64,000 nucleotides of DNA from an uncultured Myxococcales bacterium (GCA_903883645.1 CAISBR010000014.1:1-64000); one strand, 5' to 3'; counted from the first letter of the stretch, positions 26,803 to 35,712 are shown. Translations and numbers: made by a program. Notes: a model not told the origin generated them from the sequence alone.

Positions 26803-27267
26803 ATGGGCCACGGAATCGACTACGCGACGCTGCCGAAGGGCCAGGGCCTGCGCATTGGCGTGGTGGCGGCGCGCTGGAATGGGTTTGTGGTCGAGCCCAT
26901 GTTCGAGCAAGCGCTCGTGACCCTGCAGCAGTGCGGCGCCACGCCTGTGGTGGTCCGCGTTCCGGGGGCGTTTGAACTGCCCGTGGCTGCCAAGCGCTTG
27001 GCGCACGCGGTCGATGCGGTGATTGCCATGGGCGCGGTGATCCGCGGCGATACTCCGCATTTCGACTTTGTGGCAGGCGAAGCGGCGCGCGGGCTGCAAG
27101 AGGTGGCCGTGGCCACTGGACTCCCCGTGATCTTTGGCGTTCTGACCACCAATACCCAAGAGCAGGCCGAAGAGCGGGCTGACCCACTGCGCGCCAACAA
27201 GGGCCGCGAATTTGCTTTGTCGGCGATCGAAACCGTGCTGGCGCTGCAGGATCACCCGCGCACTTGA
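26803..27267 (+). CDS. ribH: 6,7-dimethyl-8-ribityllumazine synthase
   Basis: The 154-residue product has the family's ARWNGFVVEPMFEQAL start, VPGAFELP, GAVIRGDTPHFDFV (with the catalytic His), and PVIFGVLTTNTQEQAEERA. It makes lumazine from the 5-amino-ribitylaminouracil and 3,4-dihydroxybutanone phosphate, the step before riboflavin. Length is typical. A GGGAG box lies before the ATG. It precedes nusB by 33 bp, a common order in many proteobacteria, and the two are probably one operon. Confidence 0.96.
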   Translation: MGHGIDYATLPKGQGLRIGVVAARWNGFVVEPMFEQALVTLQQCGATPVVVRVPGAFELPVAAKRLAHAVDAVIAMGAVIRGDTPHFDFVAGEAARGLQEVAVATGLPVIFGVLTTNTQEQAEERADPLRANKGREFALSAIETVLALQDHPRT

Positions 27268-27300
27268 CCCTACCCTGAACCGAATACCAAGAGGAATACC

Positions 27301-27798
27301 ATGTATAGCAGGCGCCGGGCGCGCGAGTCCGCATTGCAAATCCTTTACGGCCTAGATTGGGTCGTGCGCGACACCGATGTGGCGATCGAGGACTACTGGG
27401 CCAAGTTCGCTGGCGAAAAGCCCGACGGCTACGACGATGTACGCAAGCACTGCGAAGAGCTGGTGCGCGGCGTGCTCGACGAAAAGAACAAGCTAGACGA
27501 GCGGTTGCAAGCCACCTCGCACCACTGGAAGATGGACCGGATGAGCGCGGTTGACCGCAACATTCTGCGGCTGGCGGCCTTTGAGTTGCTGTACCAGGGG
27601 GATGCTGTGCCGCGCAAGGTCGCTATCAACGAAGCCGTTGAGATCGCCAAGAAATTCGGCAACGAAGACTCGAGCGCCTTTGTCAACGGCATCTTGGACC
27701 GAATTGCCCAAGAGCGCGGCACGACGCCGGCCGACGAAGCTGCCCAACGCGAAGCCCGCGTGCGCGCCGAGCGCCGTGCCCCAAAGGCCGAATCGTAG
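27301..27798 (+). CDS. nusB: Transcription antitermination factor NusB
   Basis: The 165-residue product has the NusB core: [17 protein letters not shown] at the start, MDRMSAVDRNILRLAAFELL in the middle, and KVAINEAVEIAKKFGNEDSSAFVNGILD. It binds boxA RNA with S10 to prevent early stop of rRNA transcription. The C-terminal 25 residues are Ala/Arg-rich and extra. GAGG precedes the ATG at 27301. Next to it, 7 bp downstream, begins the M17-type N-terminal domain protein. Confidence 0.96.
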   Translation: MYSRRRARESALQILYGLDWVVRDTDVAIEDYWAKFAGEKPDGYDDVRKHCEELVRGVLDEKNKLDERLQATSHHWKMDRMSAVDRNILRLAAFELLYQGDAVPRKVAINEAVEIAKKFGNEDSSAFVNGILDRIAQERGTTPADEAAQREARVRAERRAPKAES

Positions 27799-27805
27799 GA
27801 CGATC

Positions 27806-28369
27806 ATGCACTTTAGGCTGGTGACACCGCTGCTCGAAAATCTCGATGAGATCGAGGGCGTTTGCCTTGTGCTGACCAGTTTTTCGGATGATCGCCCCCT
27901 GCGCGGCTTGACCGGCCTAGTGGACTGGCGGCTGAACGGCCAGTTGTCGCGGCTGGTGCTTAGCGAATTCATCGACGCGCACTACCAAGAGTCGATGCTC
28001 GCGCCCATCGAGGGCCGCCTGCCGTTCCAGCGCATCTTGCTGATCGGTATGGGCAAGCGCAGCGATTTTAACGCCGAGCGGTTTGAAGAAGTGTGCCGCT
28101 TCTGCTTTAAGACTCTGGTGAATCTGGGGATTTTGCGCTTCGCCATGACCTTGCCGGGTCGCGTGGGCCTAGATGTGGGCTTGCGGCAGGCACTGGCCGG
28201 CTGGCGACGGGCGCTGCTTGAGTCGTTCGACGCCGATCAGCTCGAAGCGCTCGAGTTGGTGGTCCTAGAAGCGCCCGATGTGCAACGCGAGCTGGCCGAG
28301 CCGATGCGGACCCTGCAGCGCGAGATCAGCGACCTCGCCAAGCAGGCCAAGGCCACGCCGACTCTTTAA
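27806..28369 (+). CDS. Stand-alone M17 aminopeptidase N-terminal-like domain
   Basis: The 187-residue product resembles only the N-terminal (macro-like) domain of leucyl aminopeptidase: LVLTSFSDDRPLRGLTGLVDWRLNGQLSRL, then LLIGMGKRSDFNAERFEEVCR. The catalytic metallo domain, with its Zn ligands, is absent and the frame ends cleanly with a stop. It is therefore not expected to be a peptidase. It may bind a small nucleotide or peptide ligand, or a partner in translation, as its gene follows nusB by 7 bp. The ATG has no strong ribosome binding site (GGACGATC), so expression may depend on coupling. Confidence 0.8.
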   Translation: MHFRLVTPLLENLDEIEGVCLVLTSFSDDRPLRGLTGLVDWRLNGQLSRLVLSEFIDAHYQESMLAPIEGRLPFQRILLIGMGKRSDFNAERFEEVCRFCFKTLVNLGILRFAMTLPGRVGLDVGLRQALAGWRRALLESFDADQLEALELVVLEAPDVQRELAEPMRTLQREISDLAKQAKATPTL

Positions 28370-28382
28370 CATATCGATCTTG

Positions 28383-30365
28383 CTAGTCTTGATCCGCTGC
28401 AACGCCGCCGGCGCCTGTGCCACCACCGGCTGGTGTCGCGGTGCCTAGCGCGGCCGTAGGTCGCATCATGCCGGCCAAGCGGATAGCCACTTCGCTGCCA
28501 GCGACCATGCGCCGCTGCACCAGCCATTGTGCCCAAAATTGCAATGGGTTCGCCCGCGCACCGCGGCCCACAGCGGGGGCAAAACTGACGATCTTGCCGA
28601 TCCACTCGGAGGCGTTGTCGCGCCACGGCGACGGCAGCGCCAGGGCTTGCACCAGGGCCGGCAGCTGGCTGCGGTCGAGCCCCGCCACCACAATACCGCG
28701 CCGCAAAAGCCCTTGAAGCGCGAGCTCTTCGCGACCTGTTCCGGCTGGCAGACCAGCCAAGAAAACCCGCCATAGCTGCTTTTCGCGCACAGGATCAAGC
28801 GGTTGCGTGGTGTCGAAGTCGGCGAGCTGCGGCGCCACCACCGCCAGAAGGTCGACACTGTCGTGATTGGTCAGCCGGCTGAGCGCCAAACGGGCGGTAT
28901 CGCGCACCGCTGGGTCCGCATCGTCGAGCAGCTCGACCAGCGCCGGCGCAACATCGAGCGTCGCAGACGTGGCGAGCAGCGCCGCGGCCAACTGCCGCAC
29001 CGTGACCGTCGGCACATCGACCGGACCAGCGAGGGGCTGCAACTGCCTAGGATCACGGGTTAAGCCCGCTAGGCTATCGGTCTCACCCAAGCTTGCCAAG
29101 CCATGCATGGCGGCAATGGCCACGCGCGGATCGTCTTCGTGGGCAAGCCCAGCGCGCACCCGCGCCACCGCCTCGTTGCCACCCCACCCGAGCGTCGCGC
29201 GCACGGCCTGCAGCCGCACCTGCGGATCGCGGTCGCGCACCTCGTCTAGGATGGCGCCATAGCTCTCGCTATCGCGGTACTCGGCCAGCAGGTACACCGC
29301 CGCCGCGCGATCACTGGCCTGTTCCGAGTGCAACGCCTTGCGCAAGCTAGGAAACCGCTCGCGCACCTGCACCGCATGACCCCATGCCGCCTGGGGCGCC
29401 CGCGAGGCATTGACACAGCCCTCGCTAAAGTCGCCGCGGTCGCAACCGATGCGCAAGTGCAGGTGATCATTGTGCGCTAGCGTCTTCTTGGGCTGATGCA
29501 GCAGGGCATTGGCGCGGGCCAGCAGCTTCTTGTCGGCCTTCTTCTTGACGGCCACGGCGAGCATCTTTTGCTTGAGCCATTCTGCAACAAACAAGTGCTG
29601 CAGTTCTGGACCTTTACACTCGAGCAGAGCGGCCACCAGGCTCCAGTTGGCCTCGGGATCAAAGGTCAGCGACTCGGGCGCATCGCTCGCTTTGCCGCGC
29701 GCATCGAAGTGGTAGAGGCGGTCGGTCAGCGCCAGTTTATTCTTAGAATCGCGCACATAGAAGGCAAGATCGGCATCGCGGCCATTGTGGTGCGACACCG
29801 ACCACGGCAGCGGCCCGCCACCCGGGCGCGACAAGTTCCCCAACTGCAGGATCGCACCCTTGTGCTCTTTGGCCACGCGCTCGGCGGCGCACAGCAGCAA
29901 ATCGCGCATATCGTCTGTAGTATAGCGGGTTTGGCGCGGCACCACTTTGTCGAGCACGCGGTGGTATTCGCCCTGAACCGGCACTTCGGCGGCGTCGACC
30001 AAGTAGCCCGCCGTGACCGTGCCGACCGACATCGACCCCTGCGCATCGCTCGCCAGGCGCGGGTGGTAGCGGGATTGCAGCGGCATAACGTACGCGTCGA
30101 TGGCGTCGCTGACCGGGCGGCGCCCCAGCTTGCCAATCGGCTCGCTAACCCGAACTTCGCCATCAAGTTCAAGGGCTTGAGTAGACACCGTTGCCTGGGG
30201 GTCGGCGTCGCGCACAGCGGCACGTTGCTCAGCCGGCGCACTGTTGCTGGTCTCGGGTACTTGGGGCGCCAGCAACGCACAGCCCGCCATCGCCAGCGCC
30301 AGCGCCAAGCTGGGAGCCCGGCTTAAACCGTGTTGATTCACAGGCTTTGCATCGGTCCGCAGCAT
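28383..30365 (-). CDS. MepA-like murein endopeptidase with C-terminal HEAT repeats
   Basis: The 660-residue product has a lipoprotein signal (LALALAMAGC). The middle (about 110-320) carries the penicillin-insensitive murein endopeptidase features: SHHNGRDADL (first metal ligands) and NDHLHLRI (His-x-His). Such enzymes cut the D-Ala-mDAP cross-link. From about 330 on there are Ala/Leu-rich helical pairs with HEAT-like spacing (VRLQAVRATLGWGGNEAVARVRAGL, VRDTARLALSRLTNH), which usually act as protein-binding scaffolds. The fusion is unusual. An upstream ATG at 30413 is possible. The start at 30365 gives the better signal peptide. Confidence 0.82.
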   Translation of the reverse strand: MLRTDAKPVNQHGLSRAPSLALALAMAGCALLAPQVPETSNSAPAEQRAAVRDADPQATVSTQALELDGEVRVSEPIGKLGRRPVSDAIDAYVMPLQSRYHPRLASDAQGSMSVGTVTAGYLVDAAEVPVQGEYHRVLDKVVPRQTRYTTDDMRDLLLCAAERVAKEHKGAILQLGNLSRPGGGPLPWSVSHHNGRDADLAFYVRDSKNKLALTDRLYHFDARGKASDAPESLTFDPEANWSLVAALLECKGPELQHLFVAEWLKQKMLAVAVKKKADKKLLARANALLHQPKKTLAHNDHLHLRIGCDRGDFSEGCVNASRAPQAAWGHAVQVRERFPSLRKALHSEQASDRAAAVYLLAEYRDSESYGAILDEVRDRDPQVRLQAVRATLGWGGNEAVARVRAGLAHEDDPRVAIAAMHGLASLGETDSLAGLTRDPRQLQPLAGPVDVPTVTVRQLAAALLATSATLDVAPALVELLDDADPAVRDTARLALSRLTNHDSVDLLAVVAPQLADFDTTQPLDPVREKQLWRVFLAGLPAGTGREELALQGLLRRGIVVAGLDRSQLPALVQALALPSPWRDNASEWIGKIVSFAPAVGRGARANPLQFWAQWLVQRRMVAGSEVAIRLAGMMRPTAALGTATPAGGGTGAGGVAADQD

Positions 30366-30461
30366 CGTCGGCTTACCTGATCCGCCCGCCTGGGCGACCG
30401 CTCCAGACACCATACCAGTTCCGCGAGGCGCGTCGAATCCACGCACCGTTTTGCACAAACC

Positions 30462-31151
30462 TTAGGTCGCCGCGCGCCGCACAAAGGCCTGCCGCACAAA
30501 GTTGCCCATGTAACCACCCGCCGACCCGACCGAGAAAATCATCGATGCGGCCAGGAGTGCTAGGCCCACGCGGTGGAATTCGACGCTGCCCCGCAGCAGC
30601 AGAAAATCGACATCGGTCGCAAAGTGCAGCAACAGGCCGATGAGCCCGACCATTTGCAGCGCGGTCTTCCACTTGCCCCATCGGTCCGACGGCAGCTCGA
30701 AGCCTTCTTCGGCCGCGATCGCCCGCAAGCCGGTAATCGCGATCTCGCGCGATAGCAGCAGCACCACCAGCCACACCGGCACCCGCTCCAAGTGCACCAG
30801 CTCGATCAAACACGCCAGCACCAGCAGCTTGTCGGCCAGAGGGTCAAGGAACCGCCCAAAAGCACTCTGCATATTCAGGTTGCGCGCCAGCCAGCCGTCC
30901 AAAAAATCGGTGATCGACGCCAGCGCGAACAGACTGGTCGCGATGAACACGGCCCGCCGCGCCGCCCATTCACCGCCCAGGGCCACGTCGCTGAGCTCCA
31001 TCTGCCACATCACCGCGGGGATAATCGCCACGCGACCCATGGTCAAGATATTGGGAATATTAAAGATCTCGCCTTGTAGCGGGCCCGGCGCTTTGCGCGG
31101 CTTCTTCTTCTTGCGGTTGCGCATGGGCAGCATCGGCTTGGGCAGTTGCAT
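30462..31151 (-). CDS. pgsA: CDP-diacylglycerol-glycerol-3-phosphate 3-phosphatidyltransferase
   Basis: The 229-residue product has the CDP-alcohol phosphotransferase signature ITDFLDGWLARNLNMQSAFG followed by RFLDPLADKLL, with the four metal-binding Asp in place. Several membrane helices follow. It should make phosphatidylglycerol phosphate, the first committed step to phosphatidylglycerol. The N-terminus is Lys/Arg-rich (RNRKKKKPRK) and longer than in most homologues. The ATG at 31151 was preferred; upstream in-frame codons continue through a region with no conserved sequence. It is divergent from the DsbD-like gene. Confidence 0.92.
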   Translation of the reverse strand: MQLPKPMLPMRNRKKKKPRKAPGPLQGEIFNIPNILTMGRVAIIPAVMWQMELSDVALGGEWAARRAVFIATSLFALASITDFLDGWLARNLNMQSAFGRFLDPLADKLLVLACLIELVHLERVPVWLVVLLLSREIAITGLRAIAAEEGFELPSDRWGKWKTALQMVGLIGLLLHFATDVDFLLLRGSVEFHRVGLALLAASMIFSVGSAGGYMGNFVRQAFVRRAAT

Positions 31152-31344
31152 GGGGTCCTCGGGCCCGATGATGGCACCAGCCGGCGGCGCTGGGAATCCC
31201 TGGCGGCGTTCTGGGTTCCAACTGAAGGGGGCCAGCGGATCTGGCGACCGCAGCGACGTGCTGCTATGGTTGCCGAATTGCCGCGACCGCATGGCCGCCG
31301 GCGCCACGCTAGCCCAATGCATCAGGATGGTAGCAGTCAACATT

Positions 31345-32643
31345 ATGGATTTACTACTTAATATCCTGCTCGGCTTTGTCGGCGGCCTCATCTTGAACGT
31401 CATGCCGTGCGTACTGCCCGTGCTGACCATGAAGGTTTTTCACCTGGTTGAGCACTCGAGCGCGGGCGACGGTTCGACGGATCGCACCCGCCGCTTGCAC
31501 GGTTTGGCGTATACCGGCGGAATTCTCATCGCGTTTTTGGCACTGGCGGCGGCGGTGATCGCGCTCAAGGCCTCGGGCGATCGCGTGGGCTGGGGCATGC
31601 AGTTCCAGAACCCGCGCTTTGTGGCCGGCATGGTCACTTTGGTTTTCGTGTTTGGCCTCAATGCATTAGGGGTCTTCGAGTGGACACTGTCGCTCTCGGG
31701 GCGCCCCGGTCATCAAGGCTACGGCGCCAGCTTGGTCAACGGCCTGTTCGCCGCGATCATGTCGACCCCCTGCTCGGCACCGTTCTTGGGCACGGCTGCG
31801 GCCTATGCGCTCGGCGTCGGCACCCCGTGGTACAGCACGCTGGCGATGTTCACCTCGATTGGCATCGGCTTGGCCAGCCCTTTCCTGCTCGTCAGTTTTG
31901 TGCCGGCCGTCGGACGCTTGCTGCCCCGACCGGGCCCCTGGATGGAAACCTTCAAGATGCTCATGGGGTTTTCGCTCGTCGGTGCCGCGGTGTGGCTGAT
32001 GCGGGCCTTCTTTGCCCAAGTCGCGCGCGATGCCGCGGCCGACTTCTTGATTTTCTTGCTGATGGTGTCGATTGCGTTGTGGGGCATCCACCATTTTGGC
32101 GGCGTGCTGTATTCGACCGTGCGGCGCTACGCGGTGCGGGCCGTGGCCATGGCGCTCATGCTCGCAAGTGGGCACTATTTCTTGCATTTTGAGCCCGCTG
32201 CAGCCGAGGCAGCCAGCAGCGACTGTGCGCCCACCGATACCGTGTGCCGCAATCACATCGTCTGGAGCCCCTTCGACACCGCCCGCGTCACCCGCGAACA
32301 CAAGGCTGGACGCGCTGTTTTTATGGACTTTACCGCCGAGTGGTGCGCCAACTGCAAGACCAACGAAAAGGTCTTTATCGAGACGGACTCGGTGCGCAAG
32401 GCCCTGGTCAGCAGCGGCGTATTGCCCATGAAGGCTGATATGACCAATGAAAACGACGAGATGCAGGGATGGCTCGACAAGCTGGGCCGCTCGGGCATTC
32501 CGGCCTACGTCATCTATCTGCCCGATGGCAGCCGCGATCTGCTGCCCGAGGCGATCACCTCGGAGATGCTGGTGCAGCACTTGACGGACGCGGCCAAGAA
32601 GTTCCCGCCCAAGGCCCCGGCAGCCCAGACCGCCGCCAATTAG
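31345..32643 (+). CDS. DsbD-like thiol:disulfide reductant transporter fused to thioredoxin
   Basis: The 432-residue product has the DsbD membrane core, with the Cys of NVMPCVLPV near the start and the second Cys of MSTPCSAPF, in two groups of three helices. A periplasmic thioredoxin domain follows with the motif EWCANCK. It should pass electrons from cytoplasmic thioredoxin to the periplasm. The N-terminal DsbD-alpha domain is absent, as in shorter ScsB/CcdA-like forms, with the thioredoxin at the C-terminus. The start at 31345 matches the family; an ATG at 31327 gives six more residues. Both lack a good ribosome binding site. Confidence 0.92.
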   Translation: MDLLLNILLGFVGGLILNVMPCVLPVLTMKVFHLVEHSSAGDGSTDRTRRLHGLAYTGGILIAFLALAAAVIALKASGDRVGWGMQFQNPRFVAGMVTLVFVFGLNALGVFEWTLSLSGRPGHQGYGASLVNGLFAAIMSTPCSAPFLGTAAAYALGVGTPWYSTLAMFTSIGIGLASPFLLVSFVPAVGRLLPRPGPWMETFKMLMGFSLVGAAVWLMRAFFAQVARDAAADFLIFLLMVSIALWGIHHFGGVLYSTVRRYAVRAVAMALMLASGHYFLHFEPAAAEAASSDCAPTDTVCRNHIVWSPFDTARVTREHKAGRAVFMDFTAEWCANCKTNEKVFIETDSVRKALVSSGVLPMKADMTNENDEMQGWLDKLGRSGIPAYVIYLPDGSRDLLPEAITSEMLVQHLTDAAKKFPPKAPAAQTAAN

Positions 32644-32645
32644 GC

Positions 32646-32674
32646 TTGCGATCCCGCGGCTGCCACCCTAAACT
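32646..32674 (+). promoter_or_regulatory. Sigma70-like promoter for rpmE
   Basis: TTGCGA (32646-32651), a 17-base spacer and TAAACT (32669-32674) lie just after the DsbD stop. Start of transcription would be near 32681, about 80 bases ahead of rpmE. The -10 is close to consensus and the spacer is ideal, so the call is reasonable. Confidence 0.45.
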
Positions 32675-32761
32675 ATTGGGCCTCGCGTACGGCAACGTCT
32701 GCCCCGCGCGCCCCCTCACCGCCGGCTGCTCCAACTGCGGAGTCGCCCAACCGGAGCGAAA

Positions 32762-32971
32762 ATGAAGAAAGAAGGCCACCCCAAGTACGTCGAAGCCACA
32801 ATCCACTGCGGTTGCGGCAACACCTTCGTTACCCGCTCGACCGCGGGCAGCATGCACATCGACATCTGCTCGAACTGCCACCCGTTCTTCACGGGCAAGC
32901 AGCGCATGATCGACACCGCGGGCCGCGTCGACCGCTTCAATCGTCGCTTCGCCAAGGCGGCTGGCAAGTAA
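32762..32971 (+). CDS. rpmE: Ribosomal protein L31 (zinc-binding type)
   Basis: The 69-residue product is bL31: [20 protein letters not shown] near the start and [16 protein letters not shown] later. The Cys pattern CGC plus CSNC marks the C+ form that binds zinc in the 50S subunit. GGAGCG sits 5 bases ahead of the ATG. It is monocistronic, with a promoter in front and an intrinsic terminator at 33004-33046 behind it. Confidence 0.97.
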   Translation: MKKEGHPKYVEATIHCGCGNTFVTRSTAGSMHIDICSNCHPFFTGKQRMIDTAGRVDRFNRRFAKAAGK

Positions 32972-33003
32972 GTCTTTACTTACTGCGAGCTTACGCATGT
33001 ACC

Positions 33004-33046
33004 GACGAGGCGCTGGCTGCACGGCCCGCCTCGTCGCTGCATTTTT
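33004..33046. terminator. Intrinsic terminator shared by two converging genes
   Basis: GACGAGGCG (33004-33012) pairs with CGCCTCGTC (33027-33035), a perfect 9-bp stem with a 14-base loop, followed by gctgcattttt. It ends the rpmE transcript. It also lies 4 bp past the stop of the convergent minus-strand gene, so it could act in both directions. Confidence 0.8.
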
Positions 33047-33049
33047 GGC

Positions 33050-33571
33050 TTAGTTCTTCGGCAACTTCGCAAACTTCTGCCCGTCGCGCGCCTGCTGCCA
33101 CGCCGCGGCAAAGGCGATACTCTGCGCCAGGTCGCCGCCATGGCGGGTCACACCGGCCAGTTGCCCCCACGCTAGCACCTGTTCGGGCTGGCGCGCGCGC
33201 AGGCAGTTGCCCACGATTGTGATTAATTCCTGCTCGGTTGCCCCCTGTTGCGTCGCCGCCGCGGGCAGACACACCGGCAGGGGCTGCGGCGCATCCAGCC
33301 AGCTCTCGGTCAGCGCCACCCCCAGCATGGCCTGCGGCTCAAGACTGACGATCGCGGCACTGCGACCAAATTGCCGCTGAGCCTCGCGCCAAAAATCGGC
33401 ACGCATCGCCGGCGTCGCAGCATCGGCTTGGGCCAATTGTTCAAAGGCTGCGGTCATTTGCCGATCACGCTGCCGATGACCGCGGGCGAACTGCAGCCCA
33501 ACCACCAGCAGCGACAGCAGCACGATCACGGTCGCGCCGACGCGCCGCTGAGTGCGCAGGGCATCGACCAT
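33050..33571 (-). CDS. Small membrane-anchored protein of unknown function
   Basis: The 173-residue product has one N-terminal hydrophobic helix (GATVIVLLSLLVVGLQFA) and then an Ala/Gln-rich, mostly helical domain outside. No family is recognised. The ATG at 33571 overlaps the stop of speE (TGATG), so it is translated by reinitiation after spermidine synthase. A role linked to polyamine metabolism is not evident from the sequence. Confidence 0.72.
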   Translation of the reverse strand: MVDALRTQRRVGATVIVLLSLLVVGLQFARGHRQRDRQMTAAFEQLAQADAATPAMRADFWREAQRQFGRSAAIVSLEPQAMLGVALTESWLDAPQPLPVCLPAAATQQGATEQELITIVGNCLRARQPEQVLAWGQLAGVTRHGGDLAQSIAFAAAWQQARDGQKFAKLPKN

Positions 33572-34509
33572 CAAAAGCCTTTAAGGACCGGGTCTTCAGA
33601 TAGGCTCGTCAGCGGATGCGCTGGCTGGCGGTCCAAGGCGCGGCGCACATAGGTCGGCAGAGCAAAGACTCCGCGGTAGAACTCGCCGTTGCCATAACGC
33701 AATTCGGGCTCAAGCCGCTGGATGCGCGGGCTAGACGGGTCTTGCGCCGCCGCGACATCGATGCCCTGACTGGCCGCAGTATAGGCCCACACGCCGCCCG
33801 GATAGGCGGTAACCTGGCCCAAGTACATGCGAGTATTGGCAAAAATTTCGCTAAGGGTGTGGTACACGCCGGCCACCCGATCGAGGTAGAACGTCGGCGA
33901 GTCCGATTGCGGCACCAAGATGCCGTTTTGACCCAGCAACGTGGCGCAGTGGCGATAGAATCTCTCGGTAAAGAGCTCGACCGCCGCATCGACCGGGTCC
34001 GTCGAGTCGATCAAGATCACGTCGAACTGATCGCCCGCCGCCGCGTGCTCTTCGACATAGGCCAGACCGTCGCCCACGATCACTTCGGCGCGCGGATCGT
34101 CGAGAGCCGACGCAACCTGCGGAAAATACTCGCGACCCACGCGAATTACTTCGCCATCGATGTCGACCATCACACACTTCTCGACTTCGGGATGGCGCAA
34201 GACTTCGCGCAGCGTGCCACCGTCGCCGCCGCCAATAATCAGCACTTTCTTGGGGTTGGGATGGGCGAGCAGCGCCGGATGGGAAAGCATCTCGTGGTAG
34301 CCCGACTCGTCGCGATCGGTCACGTTGGTCACGCCTCCCAGCGCGAGCACCGTGCCCCAATCTTCGGCCTCAAAGACATCGACCGTCTGAAAGGGCGTCT
34401 CGAAGATCTCGTAGACCTTGGTGACCGTAAAGGTCAGGTGGGTCGACTCGGTCCACGGGTCGAGGTAGCGGAGCTTACCGTTGATTTCGACAAAACTTTC
34501 CTTGGGCAT
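33571..34509 (-). CDS. speE: Spermidine synthase
   Basis: The 312-residue product has the polyamine synthase motifs: LALGGVTNVTDRDESGYHEML, IIGGGDGGTLREVLRH (binding of decarboxylated S-adenosylmethionine), then DVILIDSTDPVDAAVELFT with the catalytic Asp. It transfers an aminopropyl group to putrescine. The last 60 residues (ASQGIDVAAAQDPSS and beyond) fit the known C-terminus. The ATG at 34509 follows a tandem duplicated CTAAGTAAGG, giving AAGGACCATC as the ribosome binding site. Confidence 0.94.
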   Translation of the reverse strand: MPKESFVEINGKLRYLDPWTESTHLTFTVTKVYEIFETPFQTVDVFEAEDWGTVLALGGVTNVTDRDESGYHEMLSHPALLAHPNPKKVLIIGGGDGGTLREVLRHPEVEKCVMVDIDGEVIRVGREYFPQVASALDDPRAEVIVGDGLAYVEEHAAAGDQFDVILIDSTDPVDAAVELFTERFYRHCATLLGQNGILVPQSDSPTFYLDRVAGVYHTLSEIFANTRMYLGQVTAYPGGVWAYTAASQGIDVAAAQDPSSPRIQRLEPELRYGNGEFYRGVFALPTYVRRALDRQPAHPLTSLSEDPVLKGF

Positions 34510-34515
34510 GATGGT

Positions 34516-34535
34516 CCTTACTTAGCCTTACTTAG
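34516..34535 (-). repeat. Tandem 10-bp duplication around the speE ribosome binding site
   Basis: The 10-base unit CTAAGTAAGG (minus strand) occurs twice without a gap directly upstream of the speE ATG. Each copy contains AAGG, so the duplication doubles the Shine-Dalgarno-like core; only the nearer copy has workable spacing. Confidence 0.7.
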
Positions 34536-34692
34536 GGTGCTTGGCCGCTGGGCCCACACCAGGGGGCGCGGGCGAAGGGACCGATAGTGTAGATCACTGC
34601 ACCGCAAAGGGAACTGGCCAGCCCCTTTCAGCGTGGCGACAGGGATGCTACCTTGCCGCCCGCGACGCACCGCCCGTCGCAGGAGCGCTGCC

Positions 34693-35712
34693 ATGCCGAG
34701 CATGAACATCATCCAAGCCATTAACGATGCTCTGTTTTGCGCGATGCGCCGCGACGACAAAGTGGTGGTCTTGGGCGAAGACGTCGGCAAGTTCGGCGGG
34801 GTTTTCCGCGCCACCGTGGGTCTGCAAGAAGAGTTTGGCGACGATCGCGTGATCGACACGCCCCTGGCCGAAGCCGGCATTATTGGCACCGCGATCGGCA
34901 TGGCGATGTATGGCCTAAAACCCGTGGCCGAGATTCAGTTTTCTGATTTCATTTTCCCGGCTTACGACCAGATCGTCAACGAATTGGCCAAGGCGCGCTA
35001 CCGCTCTGCGGGCGAATTTCCGGCGTCGATGGTGATTCGCACCCCGTTTGGCGGCGGCATTCGCGGTGGCCACTACCACTCGCAGTCGCCCGAAGCGGTG
35101 TTTTGCCACCAGGCGGGTCTTGTCGTGGTGGCGCCGTCCAATCCCTATGATGCCAAAGGGCTTTTGCTCTCTGCAATCGAGCGCGACGACCCCGTGATGG
35201 TCTTTGAGCCCAAGCGCATCTACCGCGGCCCCGACCACGGCACCAACTGGTCCGCCCAAAAAGGCGGCGAAGTTCCTGAAGGTTGGTACACGGTACCGAT
35301 CGGCAAGGCCGCCATCGCCCGCGAGCTGACGGGGCGCGGCACGCCGGTAACCCTCATTACCTACGGCGCGATGGTCTATACGTGCCTCAAAGCCGCAGAA
35401 TTGGTGGTAAATGAAGGCGTCGACGTCGAACTGATCGACCTGCGCAGCCTGGTGCCTCTGGATCTCGACGCGATTGTGGCGAGTGGCCGCAAGACCGGCC
35501 GGATCGTCGTCGCCAACGAAGCCCCGCGAACTTGCGGCTTTGCGGGCGAGATCGTGGCGCAAGTGGCCGAGCACTGCTTCGATTGGCTGCAGGCACCGGT
35601 GCAGCGCGTCACCGGCTGGGACACACCGTTCCCGTACACGCTCGAAGCAGCCTACCTGCCCGATGCGGCGCGCGTGGCCGAGGCGCTGCGCAAAACTGCA
35701 CGATTTAACTAG
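34693..35712 (+). CDS. 2-oxoacid dehydrogenase E1 component, beta subunit
   Basis: The 339-residue product matches the beta subunit of pyruvate or branched-chain 2-oxoacid dehydrogenases: VVVLGEDVGKFGGVFRAT, DTPLAEAGIIGTAIGMAMYG, GGGIRGGHYHSQSPE (with the conserved His) and LIDLRSLVPLD. It forms the thiamine diphosphate active site together with the alpha subunit. AGGAGCGCTGCC precedes the ATG at 34693. The E2 gene follows 33 bp later, but no alpha gene is on either side, so alpha must be elsewhere. Details such as VGLQEEFGDDRVIDTP are more like the branched-chain type, but I cannot be sure. Confidence 0.94.
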   Translation: MPSMNIIQAINDALFCAMRRDDKVVVLGEDVGKFGGVFRATVGLQEEFGDDRVIDTPLAEAGIIGTAIGMAMYGLKPVAEIQFSDFIFPAYDQIVNELAKARYRSAGEFPASMVIRTPFGGGIRGGHYHSQSPEAVFCHQAGLVVVAPSNPYDAKGLLLSAIERDDPVMVFEPKRIYRGPDHGTNWSAQKGGEVPEGWYTVPIGKAAIARELTGRGTPVTLITYGAMVYTCLKAAELVVNEGVDVELIDLRSLVPLDLDAIVASGRKTGRIVVANEAPRTCGFAGEIVAQVAEHCFDWLQAPVQRVTGWDTPFPYTLEAAYLPDAARVAEALRKTARFN

